Of a stretch of DNA of 64,000 nt, positions 1 through 8,837 are shown one piece after another. The notes under the pieces are model-generated. The model worked only from the letters and a program-made list of their open reading frames with translations, was not told the DNA's origin and ran no database searches. Position 1 is the stretch's first letter. Every line of letters begins with the position of its first letter. Origin of the DNA: AWTP1-13 sp963820375. Lineage in GTDB: Bacteria > Pseudomonadota > Alphaproteobacteria > Rhizobiales > Hyphomicrobiaceae. A program made the translations under genes and the position numbers. The stretch is taken from NCBI GenBank assembly GCA_963820375.1, contig CAWFZX010000006.1:134621-198620 (forward strand). Direction: 5' to 3'.

Positions 1-1014
1 GGCGCCGTCGGCGGCCTCGGCGAAGGGGTGGCGCTTGACGTCGGCGTCCTGTGGATCGTGGCTTGAGACGATGACATCGATGTCGCCGGCGGCAATGCCG
101 CGCACCATCGCCGCGCGGTCGTCCTCCGAGCGCAGGGGCGGACGCAACCGGAAGAAGGTGCGGTAGGGACCAATATCGTTCTCGTTGAGCGTTAGGTGAT
201 TGACGGAGATGCCGCAGGTCACCGGCAATTTGCGCGACTTGGCGGCACGGATCACCGCCAGGCTCTCAGCGCAGCTGATGCCGGAGGCGTGGTAGCGGCC
301 GCCGGTGATCTCGACCAGCCGGACGTCGCGCTCCAGGACTATGGTTTCCGCGGCCTTGTGACTGGCCGGCAGGCCCAGGCGGGTTGCCACCTCGCCGGCG
401 TTCATCACGGCACCGTCGATAAGGTTGGGGTCCTCGGTGTGATGCGCGATCAGGGCACCGAAGTCCTTGGCGTAGAGCAGCACGTTGTGCATCACGCGCG
501 TGTTGGCGACGCTGGATTTGCCGTTGGTAAAGGCGATCGCGCCGGCCCGCTTCAAGAGGCCGATCTCGGTCATGTCCTGACCTTTGAGGCCGCGCGTCAT
601 GGCTGCCATGACGTGCACATTGACGACGGCATTGTCGCGCGCCCGGCGCTGGATGAAATCGACCAGCGCCACCTGATCGATGACGGGTTCGGTATCGGGC
701 ATCACCACCATGGTGGTGACGCCGCCGGCGGCCGCTGCCTGACTGGCCGTTTTCAAGGTCTCGCGGTGCTCCTGACCGGGCTCGCCGGTGAACACCTGCA
801 TGTCGATGATGCCGGGACACAAAACGTGGCCCTTGCAGTCGATGACGGTCGCGCGATCGGGGGCGTTGCGGCGCAAATGTGCGCCCAGGTCGGCGATCAC
901 CCCGCCCCGCACCAACAGGCCGCCCGGCTCGTCCTTGCCTGATGCGGGGTCGATGAGCCGCGCGTTGAGAAAGGCGGTCGCCTCCGGTGGCGTCGGCGGA
1001 TCGAATTTGCGCAT
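1..1014 (-). CDS. pyrC: Dihydroorotase-like protein, probably a catalytically inactive PyrB partner (partial, C-terminus beyond the window)
   Basis: The 338 visible residues have the amidohydrolase-fold layout of dihydroorotase, starting at the ATG whose first base is 1014. The metal ligands are eroded. The usual DxHxH in the PGLID region reads DMQVF (residues 71-75), the second His of the HxxH strand is Gly (HASG, 242-245), and the TDHAPH aspartate is Ser (SSHDPQ, 317-322). It starts 14 bp downstream of pyrB on the same strand, so an operon is likely. In several proteobacteria an inactive DHOase homologue is a structural partner of aspartate carbamoyltransferase; that is the inferred role here. 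An active dihydroorotase should then be encoded elsewhere. Roughly the last 90 residues are missing compared with the usual length near 430. Confidence 0.88.
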   Translation of the reverse strand, partial: MRKFDPPTPPEATAFLNARLIDPASGKDEPGGLLVRGGVIADLGAHLRRNAPDRATVIDCKGHVLCPGIIDMQVFTGEPGQEHRETLKTASQAAAAGGVTTMVVMPDTEPVIDQVALVDFIQRRARDNAVVNVHVMAAMTRGLKGQDMTEIGLLKRAGAIAFTNGKSSVANTRVMHNVLLYAKDFGALIAHHTEDPNLIDGAVMNAGEVATRLGLPASHKAAETIVLERDVRLVEITGGRYHASGISCAESLAVIRAAKSRKLPVTCGISVNHLTLNENDIGPYRTFFRLRPPLRSEDDRAAMVRGIAAGDIDVIVSSHDPQDADVKRHPFAEAADGA

Positions 1015-1028
1015 ACCAGGAATATTTC

Positions 1029-1979
1029 TCAATGGTTGGGCAGAAGGCGCGCCATGGCCTCGAGCACGGCCATGCGCACAGCCACCCCCATTTCGACCTG
1101 CTCGCGAATGACGCTGCGAGAATGGTCGGCAATGGTGGAGGCAATTTCGACACCACGGTTCATCGGGCCTGGATGCATGATCAGGGCGTCGGGCTTGGCG
1201 CGGGCGAGCTTCTCGTGGTCAAGGCCAAAGAAGTGGAAATATTCGCGCGTGGACGGCACGTAGGAGCCTTGCATGCGCTCCTTCTGTAGCCGCAGCATCA
1301 TGACGATATCGGCGTCTTCCAGGCCGGCATTCATGTCGGTGAAGACTTCGGCACCAAGTCGATCCGCGTGCGACGGCAGCAGCGTCGAAGGTGCCACCAC
1401 GCGCACGCGGGCGCCCATCGTATTGAGGACGTTGATGTTGGACCGCGCCACCCGCGAATGCAGGATGTCGCCGCAAATGGCGACCGTGAGGCCGGCGATG
1501 CGGCCCTTGGCACGCCGAATGGTGAGCGCGTCGAGCAGCGCCTGGGTTGGATGTTGGTGGGCGCCATCACCGGCATTGATCACCGAGCAGTCCACTTTCT
1601 GGGCCAGCAGTTCGACCGCGCCAGCGGCGTGGTGGCGCACCACCAGGATATCCGGGCGCATGGCATTGAGGGTCATGGCGGTGTCGATCAAGGTCTCGCC
1701 CTTGGAAACCGAGGAGGTCGACACATTCATATTCATGACGTCGGCGCTCAGCCGCTTGCCGGCGAGCTCGAAGGAACTCTGGGTGCGCGTCGAGGCTTCG
1801 AAGAACAGATTGATCAGGGTTCGACCGCGCAGCACGTCGCGCTTTTTGATGACTTGGCGGTTGCCCTCCGCGGCCTTGTCGGCCAAATCCAGGAGCGCGC
1901 TGATTTCGCCGGCCTTGAGGCCCTCACAGGTCAAAAGATGGCGGCGAACGAAGGAGGCAGGGTGTATGGCACTGGTCAT
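1029..1979 (-). CDS. pyrB: Aspartate carbamoyltransferase catalytic subunit
   Basis: 316 residues, normal for the catalytic chain. It condenses carbamoyl phosphate with L-aspartate, the committed step of pyrimidine synthesis. Visible signatures are the carbamoyl-phosphate loop STRT (63-66) in FFEASTRTQSSFEL, HPTQALLD (143-150), HSRVARSN (174-181), and HPGPMNRG near 269-276. The start at 1979 (MTSAIHP) is preferred to an upstream in-frame ATG at 2018 because the family begins about here. It is followed at once by the degenerate pyrC. No pyrI regulatory-chain gene is seen. Confidence 0.95.
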   Translation of the reverse strand: MTSAIHPASFVRRHLLTCEGLKAGEISALLDLADKAAEGNRQVIKKRDVLRGRTLINLFFEASTRTQSSFELAGKRLSADVMNMNVSTSSVSKGETLIDTAMTLNAMRPDILVVRHHAAGAVELLAQKVDCSVINAGDGAHQHPTQALLDALTIRRAKGRIAGLTVAICGDILHSRVARSNINVLNTMGARVRVVAPSTLLPSHADRLGAEVFTDMNAGLEDADIVMMLRLQKERMQGSYVPSTREYFHFFGLDHEKLARAKPDALIMHPGPMNRGVEIASTIADHSRSVIREQVEMGVAVRMAVLEAMARLLPNH

Positions 1980-2112
1980 TAAAGGCGGTCCTATACGCCG
2001 ACTCCAGCTGCCCCGCAAGCTGCACCGGGGGGACGATGGTGGAGAAGGCTCAACAGCGCGTGCGCCGGTTGGGCGCAGTTGCTAGGCTGAGGCTTCCTTA
2101 CGAGGCGAGAAA

Positions 2113-3783
2113 GTGATGCTCGAGCCTTTCCGGACACACGAGGTAACCAACCAGAGCCCGCCGTTCCAGGAGCTCAACCTGTTCACGACCGACCGGGCAC
2201 TGCTGGAGGCCGTGGCCAGAGAAGGTGCCGCCGAAGCGGCCGGCGAGCTCGCCCAATTCGGGGCGATCTGCGGCAGTGCGGATGCCCTCGAGCAGGCCCG
2301 GCTCGCCAATGAAAATCCCCCGCGCTTGCGCACATTCGACAGCCGCGGCCACCGCTTGGATGTCGTGGAGTATCACCCCGCCTACCACGCCTTAATGGAG
2401 ATCAGCATCAGGCAGGGTCTGCACTGTTCGGCCTGGGATCATCTGGCAGAACCGGCAGGGCAACCTCGGGCCGGCGCCACCGTGGCGCGCTCGGCTGGCT
2501 GCTATCTGGCCAACCAGATGGAAGCCGGCCACCAGTGCCCCATTACCATGACGAACGCGGCGGTGCCAACTCTCCTGCTTGAGCCGCAGCTCGCGCGCCA
2601 GTGGCTGCCAAAGGTTCTGTCGCGCGCCTACGACAAGTCGCTGCGGCGCCCGGCCGAGAAGCGCGGCGTCACCATCGGCATGGGCATGACCGAGAAGCAG
2701 GGCGGCACCGACGTGCGCGCCAACACCACCCGGGCGGAGCCGGCCGGCGCCGGCGGCCCGGGGGGCGAATATCTGCTGACCGGCCATAAATGGTTCATGT
2801 CCGCGCCAATGTGCGATGCCTTTGTCGTGCTGGCGCAGGCGCCGGCTGGGCTTGCCTGTTTTATGCTGCCGCGTGTTTTGCCGGATGGCAGGGTCAATGC
2901 GCTGCGCTTCCAGCGCCTGAAGGACAAGCTCGGCAATCGATCGAATGCCTCCTCCGAGGTGGAGTTTGAGGCGGCGCACGGCTGGATGATCGGCGAGGAA
3001 GGGCGGGGCGTGCCCAGCATCATTGAAATGGTGACGTCAACGCGCCTGGACTGCGCCGTGGCGTCGGCGGGGCTGATGCGGCTGGCGCTGGCCAATGCCA
3101 TTCATCACTGCCGACATCGCCGCGTCTTCCAGAAGAGCTTGTTGGATCAACCGCTGATGCAACAGGTGCTGGCCGACATGGCGCTCGACAGCGAGGCCGC
3201 GACGGCCTTGTGCTTCCGGTTGGCGCGCAGTTTTGACCACCCCGCCGATGCCCAGGCCGCGGCCTGGCGGCGGCTCATGACCCCCGTCACCAAGTATTGG
3301 GTGTGCAAAATGGGCCCCGGCCTCGGCTACGAGGCGCTCGAGTGCTTGGGCGGCAACGGCTACGTCGAGGAGGGATTGGCGGCGCGGCTTTACCGTGAGC
3401 TGCCGCTCAACGCCATCTGGGAGGGGTCCGGCAACGTCATGGCGCTCGATCTTCTGCGCGTGCTGCAACGCGAGCCGGAGGCATTCGAAATCGTCATGGC
3501 AGGCCTCGCCGCCGAAATTGGCAACGAACCCCGTCTCACGGGCCAATTCGAGCGCTTGCGCGGGCTGCTGCAGGAGCCGGCGCTGCTCGATGGCCGGGGA
3601 CGCGACTTGATCGAGGGACTAGCCCTGCTGGCGGCGGGGACCATTCTGCGCAGCCATGCGCCAAGCTTTGTTGCCGATGCCTTCATCGGCACGCGCTTTG
3701 CCGGCGCCGGCCGTCGCTCTTACGGCCAGGGGCTTGCGGCGGCCAAGACGCGGGCCATTGTGGATCGTGCGCTGGCGACGTAG
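2113..3783 (+). CDS. Acyl-CoA dehydrogenase, AidB-like
   Basis: 556 residues with the AidB/isovaleryl-CoA-dehydrogenase-like layout: an N-terminal NQSPPFQELNLF segment, CPITMTNAAVP (142-152), the FAD-side motif GMGMTEKQGGTDV (189-201), HKWFMSAP, RLKDKLGNRSNAS, and the C-terminal WEGSGNVMALDLLRV. AidB itself is an alkylation-inducible flavoprotein that binds DNA; many homologues are plain acyl-CoA dehydrogenases, so the substrate is unknown. GTG at 2113 and ATG at 2116 are both possible starts, behind a GAGGCGAG-like ribosome site. It is convergent with the MarR gene at 3840-4283, a likely regulator. The pair sits between ruvX and pyrB, which are often closer together in relatives. Confidence 0.88.
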   Translation: MMLEPFRTHEVTNQSPPFQELNLFTTDRALLEAVAREGAAEAAGELAQFGAICGSADALEQARLANENPPRLRTFDSRGHRLDVVEYHPAYHALMEISIRQGLHCSAWDHLAEPAGQPRAGATVARSAGCYLANQMEAGHQCPITMTNAAVPTLLLEPQLARQWLPKVLSRAYDKSLRRPAEKRGVTIGMGMTEKQGGTDVRANTTRAEPAGAGGPGGEYLLTGHKWFMSAPMCDAFVVLAQAPAGLACFMLPRVLPDGRVNALRFQRLKDKLGNRSNASSEVEFEAAHGWMIGEEGRGVPSIIEMVTSTRLDCAVASAGLMRLALANAIHHCRHRRVFQKSLLDQPLMQQVLADMALDSEAATALCFRLARSFDHPADAQAAAWRRLMTPVTKYWVCKMGPGLGYEALECLGGNGYVEEGLAARLYRELPLNAIWEGSGNVMALDLLRVLQREPEAFEIVMAGLAAEIGNEPRLTGQFERLRGLLQEPALLDGRGRDLIEGLALLAAGTILRSHAPSFVADAFIGTRFAGAGRRSYGQGLAAAKTRAIVDRALAT

Positions 3784-3810
3784 CGCCAACGCCCAAGATT
3801 GCAACCGAGC

Positions 3811-3845
3811 TTGAGCATTGGCTCAAGATGAGCATTGGCTCAAGA
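3811..3845. repeat. Two tandem 16-bp copies, each a palindrome (GAGCATTGGCTCAAGA)
   Basis: The 16-mer occurs at 3813-3828 and 3830-3845. Within it TTGAGC-ATTG-GCTCAA is an inverted repeat with 6-bp arms. It lies at the convergent 3' ends of the acyl-CoA dehydrogenase and MarR genes; the second copy overlaps the MarR stop. It could act as a weak bidirectional hairpin, but there is no T-run. Confidence 0.6.
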
Positions 3846-4283
3846 GTGGAGCGATTTCACGATCTCGCCCAGCGCCTCGATGAAATCGCCGCGCTGATCG
3901 GTTTTCAGGGCGGAAAGGATGCGCTGATCGACGCGGGAGGCGACCGGCTTGACGGCGCCGAGGGCAGCCTGGCCCTTGGCGGTCAGCCGCACCGCATACA
4001 TGCGCGCGTCGCGGCGGGTGCGCTTGCGGTGCAACAATCCCTTCTTCACCAAACGGCGCACGATATCGGCCAGCGTCGAACGATCCACGCCCGTCTGCTC
4101 GACCAACCCCGTCTGAGAAATGTCCGGATTGTGCGAAACGCAGGCGAGAACGGCATACTGGCGCGGCGTTAGGTCTACCTTGCCTGTTTCATTGGTGAAG
4201 AGTTCCTCAGCGCGCTGACCAGCACGGTGCAGAAGGTGCAGGGCCGACGCCTCAAGCGGGCCTGAACGATGGTTGTTCTTCAT
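3840..4283 (-). CDS. MarR-family transcriptional regulator
   Basis: 147 residues. A winged-helix core is visible: LTPRQYAVLACV, then TGLVEQTGVDRSTLADIVRRLVKKG as the recognition helix, and a wing with RRDARMYAVRLT. MarR proteins are dimeric repressors that usually respond to small phenolic or CoA-type ligands. The start at 4283 (MKNNHRSG) matches the family; an upstream in-frame ATG adds 33 unlikely residues. It is convergent with the AidB-like gene. It resembles the second MarR at 46123-46551 (shared LHLLHRAGQRA), so the two are paralogues. Confidence 0.9.
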   Translation of the reverse strand: MKNNHRSGPLEASALHLLHRAGQRAEELFTNETGKVDLTPRQYAVLACVSHNPDISQTGLVEQTGVDRSTLADIVRRLVKKGLLHRKRTRRDARMYAVRLTAKGQAALGAVKPVASRVDQRILSALKTDQRGDFIEALGEIVKSLHS

Positions 4284-4303
4284 GGCTAGGATATCCACCT
4301 CAC

Positions 4304-4313
4304 TCAATATTGA
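4304..4313. promoter_or_regulatory. AT-rich palindrome TCAATATTGA upstream of the MarR gene (candidate operator)
   Basis: A perfect 10-bp palindrome centred about 25 bp upstream of the MarR start codon, in otherwise GC-rich sequence. MarR dimers commonly bind such AT-rich palindromes over their own promoter. Placement and symmetry are seen; binding is inferred. Confidence 0.4.
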
Positions 4314-4383
4314 TGAGAAAAGCCAGAGCAGCTGTTGGCGCTCGCGCCGACCTGGCTCTGTACGTAGTGTGTGATACCGCAAT

Positions 4384-4719
4384 GATCCAGACGGACCCTG
4401 GCGGCTTTATCCGTCGGCCCACAAAATTGACCGACGACGGCTCAATTGGGCCACGCTAGCAAACTTATCGACGGCGAGAAGCCAAAATGGAGCGCGAGAA
4501 ATGGTCGCGGCGCGCTGCTGTTGTGCAGTCTCGCAAGACCTGGCTCGCGCAGAGTTGCGCGCCGCCGTTGCGACAGATGCTCAGCAGCAATATCAATTCG
4601 CACACGCAAGGCCCCGCAGGTGCATAGCTGTGCGGCCGATGCGGCAAGCCTCGCGCAGCGACGCAACGCCCGCACGCACGCGGGGCCTGACACGCCTCGG
4701 CAACGGCACCGATCAAGCT
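4384..4719. other. Non-coding spacer between the MarR gene and ruvX
   Basis: The possible reading frames here are Arg/Ala-rich, resemble no known family and overlap each other on both strands. I see no RNA gene. The MarR promoter region lies at its left end. Confidence 0.5.
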
Positions 4720-4775
4720 TGACGGGGCGGCTCGCCTGCGGCGGCGCGAGCCAGACAGATCGCCCCGCCCCGTCA
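4720..4775 (-). terminator. Two-tier hairpin at the ruvX 3' end
   Basis: Outer arms TGACGGGGCG (4720-4729) and CGCCCCGTCA (4766-4775), with an inner stem GGCTCGC / GCGAGCC (4729-4735 / 4746-4752). The ruvX stop codon lies inside the outer arm. No U-tract follows on the minus strand, so termination is uncertain. Confidence 0.4.
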
Positions 4776-5285
4776 GGGTGTCTGCCGCGCCCGCTGGTTC
4801 ATGCGGTCGAGGGCATTTTGCAGGATCAGCGTGGCTGCAACCTTATCGATGACCTCGGCACGGCGGCGACGCGAGGTGGCGGCCTCGATCAGCACACGCT
4901 CGGCCGCGGCGGTGCTGAAACGTTCGTCCCAGAGCAGGATCGGCAGGGCGATGTGTTTCGACAAGTTCCGCACGAAGGCGCGCGTTGATTGCGCGCGCGG
5001 ACCGTCGAGGCCATCCAGGTTGGCAGGCAGACCGACGACCAGCCCAGCCACCCGGTGCTCCTCAATCAGGCCCAACAGGCGGGCAACGTCGAGCGAGAAT
5101 TTGGCGCGCTTGAGCGTGGTCAAGCCCGAGGCGATCGTGCGCGTGACGTCGGAAAGGGCTAGGCCCAAGGTTTTGCTGCCGACGTCGATGCCGAGCAGCC
5201 GAGCGCCGGCCGGCAGGCGGCGGCAAAACAGCTCCGCGTCCTGCGCCGGGTTGGGGCCTGGCCGATCTGGGTGTGCGGCGACCAC
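4773..5285 (-). CDS. ruvX: Putative pre-16S rRNA nuclease / Holliday junction resolvase YqgF
   Basis: 170 residues with the RNase H-like YqgF fold: LGIDVGSKTLGLALSD (first catalytic Asp), GLPANLDG, and DERFSTAAAERVL near the C-terminus with the other acidic residues. The family is assigned to maturation of the 16S rRNA 5' end and also described as a Holliday-junction resolvase. About 20 residues precede the core, slightly longer than usual, so a start nearer LLGIDVG is possible. ruvX next to pyrB and gatCA is a common alphaproteobacterial arrangement. Confidence 0.92.
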   Translation of the reverse strand: MVAAHPDRPGPNPAQDAELFCRRLPAGARLLGIDVGSKTLGLALSDVTRTIASGLTTLKRAKFSLDVARLLGLIEEHRVAGLVVGLPANLDGLDGPRAQSTRAFVRNLSKHIALPILLWDERFSTAAAERVLIEAATSRRRRAEVIDKVAATLILQNALDRMNQRARQTP

Positions 5286-5485
5286 GTCAGCGTGACCTGT
5301 CGGAGAGAGGCGATGCTTGGCGTCTTAGCGTGCCCCGCGGAATTGCGCAAACCGGCCATTGCCGCGGCGCCGGCGCCGGCGGCGCGCCGGCACCGAATGC
5401 GTCGCGGATCGTTTTGAAGGGCAGCGCAGCACAGATATAGTGCCGGCGGCGCTTTCATCGCCGGCGCCCGGACAGGAGCGTCTTA

Positions 5486-7924
5486 ATGCCCGATGCAAGC
5501 GTCAAACAGCCGCCGACCGCGACCGCCAAGGAGCGCCAAGCCGGCGGCGGGGAGGCGCCGCCGGGCGGGCGTCTGTTGGGCGTCGACCCCAGGCCCAGTT
5601 TCGTGCTGGCGGCCTATAGCGCCACCACCTTTCTCTCGGCGCTGCTGTTGTTCTCGGTGCAACCGATGTTCGCCAAGATGGTGCTGCCGGTCCTCGGCGG
5701 CTCGCCCTCGGTATGGGCGGTGGCCATCTTCTTTTTTCAGGCCGCACTGCTGGTCGGCTACTGTTATGCCCACCTTCTGATTGCCAAGGTGCCGCCGGTC
5801 TTTACCGGCCTCATCCACCTCAGCGTTTGCATCTTCGCCTTTCTGGCCCTGCCCATCGGCCTGCCGTCCGGCTGGACCGAGCCGCCGCCGGGGGAACCCT
5901 ACCTGTGGCAGATCGGGCTCTTCACGGTGGCGATCGGCTTGCCGTTCCTCGCCGTTGCCGCCAACGCACCCTTGCTGCAGGCATGGTTCGCGCGCACGGG
6001 CCATCGGCAGGCGGGCGATCCATATTTTTTGTACGCTGCCAGCAATCTCGGCAGCTTGATTGCCCTGCTGAGCTACCCCTTCATCCTCGAGCCGGCCTTC
6101 GGCCTTAAGGCCTTGAGCCGGTTCTGGGCCGTTGGCTACCTGCTGTTGCTGGCGGCGCTGGCGCTGGCCTTTTTGCTGATGCGCAGAGCTCCGCTTGCTG
6201 GCGACCGCAGCGCTGCTGCCGCCCTCGACAATCCGAGCGCCAGCCCAGCCCCCACCTGGTCCGATCGGCTTGGCTGGATTGGCCTGGCGCTGGTGCCGGC
6301 CGCCCTGCTGACGGCATTCACCACCCACGTCACCACCGATATTGCCTCCGCCCCGTTGCTCTGGGTATTGCCGCTTTCGCTTTATCTGCTGACCTTCGTG
6401 TTGGTGTTTCGCGAGCGGCCGTTGCTGCCCCGTGCGGTCTTGCTCGGCGCGCATCTGCTGGCGGTTGCGGTGGCGCTGCTGGCCATTTCCCAGACCAAGC
6501 ACGAGACTTGGTTCATTACCGCGGCGACGGGTGTTGCGGTGTTCTTCACTTCCGCCATGGTGGCGCACCGCACGCTCTATGAGGCCCGCCCGGCTGCGCG
6601 TTATCTGACCGAGTTCTACCTCTGGATGTCGTTTGGCGGTGCGCTCGGCGGGCTGGCGGCGGCGCTGCTGGCGCCGCGGATTTTCAGCGAGGTGTTCGAG
6701 TATCCGCTGCTGCTCGCCCTTTCGATGGCCTGCCGCCCCGGCGTATTCGATCCGGCAGCCCTGCGACGGCTGGGCGGCACGCTGACCTCCGGGTTCCAAC
6801 GGTCCAGCACCAGCGCGGACGGGCCAAGCCGGCCGCGCCTCAGCGAGGCCGACAAGCAAGAAATGCTGATGGGTTGGCTGGTTATCGCCGGCGGCCTGCT
6901 CCTGATCTACTGGGTGCCCTGGGCCATCAGCAAGTTCAACGTTGATCTCAACGAGTGGGGCAGCACCCCCGTGGTGGTGGGCTTGTTGGTCGCCCTCCTG
7001 TTTGCGCAATTTCGCCGGCCGGTCCGCCAGTTCTTAGCCGCCCTGATGATTTTTTGCGCGCTGGTGCTGCTGCCTTCGGGGGTCAAGCGCGGCGATGCCC
7101 AGCGCAGCTATTTCGGCGTCTACCGGGTGCAGACCTCCAGCGACGGCGACTACCATACCCTGATCCACGGCACGACGCTGCACGGTGCCCAGCGCGTCAG
7201 GGACGACAAGGGCAATCCCGTCGATGATCCAAGCCCGGCGACCTATTACTACGAGAACAGTCCAATTGCTCGCACCGTCGCCAAGGTCAGAGAAAGCTTG
7301 GGCGACGAAAAAGGCCGCTATGGGGTGACGGGCCTCGGCGCCGGATCGCTGGCCTGTCATTCGCAGGAGGGTGAGTCTTGGCGGTTCTTCGAGATTGATC
7401 CGGTCATCATCGGCATCGCCAGCGATCCCAAGTACTTTACCTTTCTTGCCCACTGTCAACCCAAGCCGGACATTGTGGTCGGCGATGCGCGCTTGACCAT
7501 GGCAAAGGAAGCAAGCGACAGTTTCGACCTGCTGGTGATCGATGCCTTCTCTTCCGACGCCGTGCCCGTGCATTTAATGACGGCGGAAGCCATCAAGCTC
7601 TATCTCGACAAGATCAAGCCCAGCGGCATCGTCCTATTGCACATCTCCAACCGCTATCTGGATCTCGATGCGGTGCTGGGGGCGACCATCAAGGTGCTGC
7701 CCGAAGCACATGGCTTCATTGTCTCGGACGATTCCGCCGATGGGAGCTATGCCCAATCAACCTCGACGGTGGCGCTGTTTGCCAAAACCGAGAAGGCCCT
7801 CGAGCCCTTCCGGGACCTGGCAGACGTGAGCGACTTTGAGGTCAGCGATTTGCGCCCCTGGACGGACGATTACTCCGACATCCTGGGGCCCTTCTTGAGC
7901 AAGATGAAAAAACGGGGCGGCTGA
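5486..7924 (+). CDS. Fused multispan membrane / spermidine-synthase-like protein
   Basis: 812 residues. The N-terminal two thirds are many hydrophobic spans (first at about residues 37-60, SATTFLSALLLFSVQP), typical of the fused MFS/spermidine synthase family. After a soluble linker, the C-terminal domain has a SAM-binding Rossmann fold: GVTGLGAGSLACHS, FFEIDPVIIGIA, VVGDARLTM and VIDAFSSDAVPVHLM. True spermidine synthases use an Asp in the last motif region. The biological substrate of the membrane fusions is generally unknown, so polyamine synthesis should not be assumed. It stands alone; the next gene is convergent. Confidence 0.85.
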   Translation: MPDASVKQPPTATAKERQAGGGEAPPGGRLLGVDPRPSFVLAAYSATTFLSALLLFSVQPMFAKMVLPVLGGSPSVWAVAIFFFQAALLVGYCYAHLLIAKVPPVFTGLIHLSVCIFAFLALPIGLPSGWTEPPPGEPYLWQIGLFTVAIGLPFLAVAANAPLLQAWFARTGHRQAGDPYFLYAASNLGSLIALLSYPFILEPAFGLKALSRFWAVGYLLLLAALALAFLLMRRAPLAGDRSAAAALDNPSASPAPTWSDRLGWIGLALVPAALLTAFTTHVTTDIASAPLLWVLPLSLYLLTFVLVFRERPLLPRAVLLGAHLLAVAVALLAISQTKHETWFITAATGVAVFFTSAMVAHRTLYEARPAARYLTEFYLWMSFGGALGGLAAALLAPRIFSEVFEYPLLLALSMACRPGVFDPAALRRLGGTLTSGFQRSSTSADGPSRPRLSEADKQEMLMGWLVIAGGLLLIYWVPWAISKFNVDLNEWGSTPVVVGLLVALLFAQFRRPVRQFLAALMIFCALVLLPSGVKRGDAQRSYFGVYRVQTSSDGDYHTLIHGTTLHGAQRVRDDKGNPVDDPSPATYYYENSPIARTVAKVRESLGDEKGRYGVTGLGAGSLACHSQEGESWRFFEIDPVIIGIASDPKYFTFLAHCQPKPDIVVGDARLTMAKEASDSFDLLVIDAFSSDAVPVHLMTAEAIKLYLDKIKPSGIVLLHISNRYLDLDAVLGATIKVLPEAHGFIVSDDSADGSYAQSTSTVALFAKTEKALEPFRDLADVSDFEVSDLRPWTDDYSDILGPFLSKMKKRGG

Positions 7925-7945
7925 GGTTGTCGCGCGGGGCAGCTG

Positions 7946-8422
7946 TCAAGTGACGCAAATGATCCTGGCGCCGGTTGCCGCCGCCAGGCGATCAGGAGCG
8001 ATCGCAAAGACGGCATCGGGCGTGCCGGCCGCCGCCCAAATCAGCGCGTAGCCAAGCAGGGCCTCGTCCATAAAGGTCAGGAGCGTCGAGGTATGGCCCA
8101 GCGGCGGAATGCCGCCGATGGCAAAGCCGGTGATGTCGCGCACGTCATTGGCATCGGGCCGGCGCACGGCTTCGCCGATGACGCTGGCGACGCCTGCTTC
8201 ATTGACGCGGTTGGCACCCGACACCAACAGCAGGTAGGGCTTGCCGGAGACCGCGCCGCGGAACAGGAGGGATTTGACGATTTGGCCGACGCTGCAGCCG
8301 CAGGCGGCGGCTGCCTGTTCGGCGCTGCGGGTCGTCTGGGGCATGTGTCGGACCTGGGCCTCGAGCCCTTTGGCGCGTAGGGCATTCTGCACGCGCTGGG
8401 CAGCGGGCTTGAGGTCGGCCAT
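7946..8422 (-). CDS. YbaK/EbsC-family aminoacyl-tRNA deacylase
   Basis: 158 residues. The YbaK/ProX-type editing domain is visible: CGCSVGQIVKSLLFRG carries the conserved Lys, followed by SGANRVNE, ADVRDITGFAIGGIPPLGH and the C-terminal FAIAP. The family hydrolyses mischarged tRNAs, for example Cys-tRNA(Pro), in trans. The start at 8422 (MADLKPAAQRV) was chosen over a far upstream in-frame ATG whose extension is antisense to gatC. It is divergent from gatC. Confidence 0.88.
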   Translation of the reverse strand: MADLKPAAQRVQNALRAKGLEAQVRHMPQTTRSAEQAAAACGCSVGQIVKSLLFRGAVSGKPYLLLVSGANRVNEAGVASVIGEAVRRPDANDVRDITGFAIGGIPPLGHTSTLLTFMDEALLGYALIWAAAGTPDAVFAIAPDRLAAATGARIICVT

Positions 8423-8549
8423 GCTTGATCCTTTCGGGTAGCGCCGGCGGCAGCCGGCGGCCCGGGCGGCGCCGCTCGGTTGCAGCCAACCTTTGGCGCC
8501 GGTATGAGTGCATCGCCATGAGGGCGCAGGCAAGCGGTTGGGATGAGCC

Positions 8550-8837
8550 ATGGAAGTCGACGAGGCGACAGTGCGGCGGATTGCGCGACTGGCGCGGATC
8601 AAGGTCAGCGCGGCCGAGGTCAGCGCCCTGGAACAGGAGCTGTCGGACATCTTCAAGTGGATCAAGCAACTTGACGAGGTCGACACCCGTGACGTGGAAC
8701 CCATGACCCGAGTGGTGGCCATGACCCTAAAGAAACGCCAGGACATCGTCACCGACGGCGAGATCGCCGATCAGATCATCGCCAATGCCCCGGCCGCAGA
8801 CGCGCATTATTTTGTTGTGCCAAAGGTGGTGGAGTAG
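8550..8837 (+). CDS. gatC: Asp-tRNA(Asn)/Glu-tRNA(Gln) amidotransferase subunit C
   Basis: 95 residues, standard length. It begins MEVDEATVRRIARLARI and contains LEQELSDIFKWIKQLDEVDT and DVEPM, the usual GatC landmarks. GatC stabilises the GatA-GatB complex that amidates Glu-tRNA(Gln) and Asp-tRNA(Asn). gatA follows in the same direction, 291 bp on. gatB is not found in this window. Confidence 0.94.
   Translation: MEVDEATVRRIARLARIKVSAAEVSALEQELSDIFKWIKQLDEVDTRDVEPMTRVVAMTLKKRQDIVTDGEIADQIIANAPAADAHYFVVPKVVE

Noticed and set aside
5483..7009. Long minus-strand ORF (508 residues) antisense to the fused membrane/spermidine-synthase-like gene
   Set aside because: It is Gln/Arg/Gly-rich, lacks any family motif and lies wholly opposite a strong coding frame; typical of GC-rich antisense frames.
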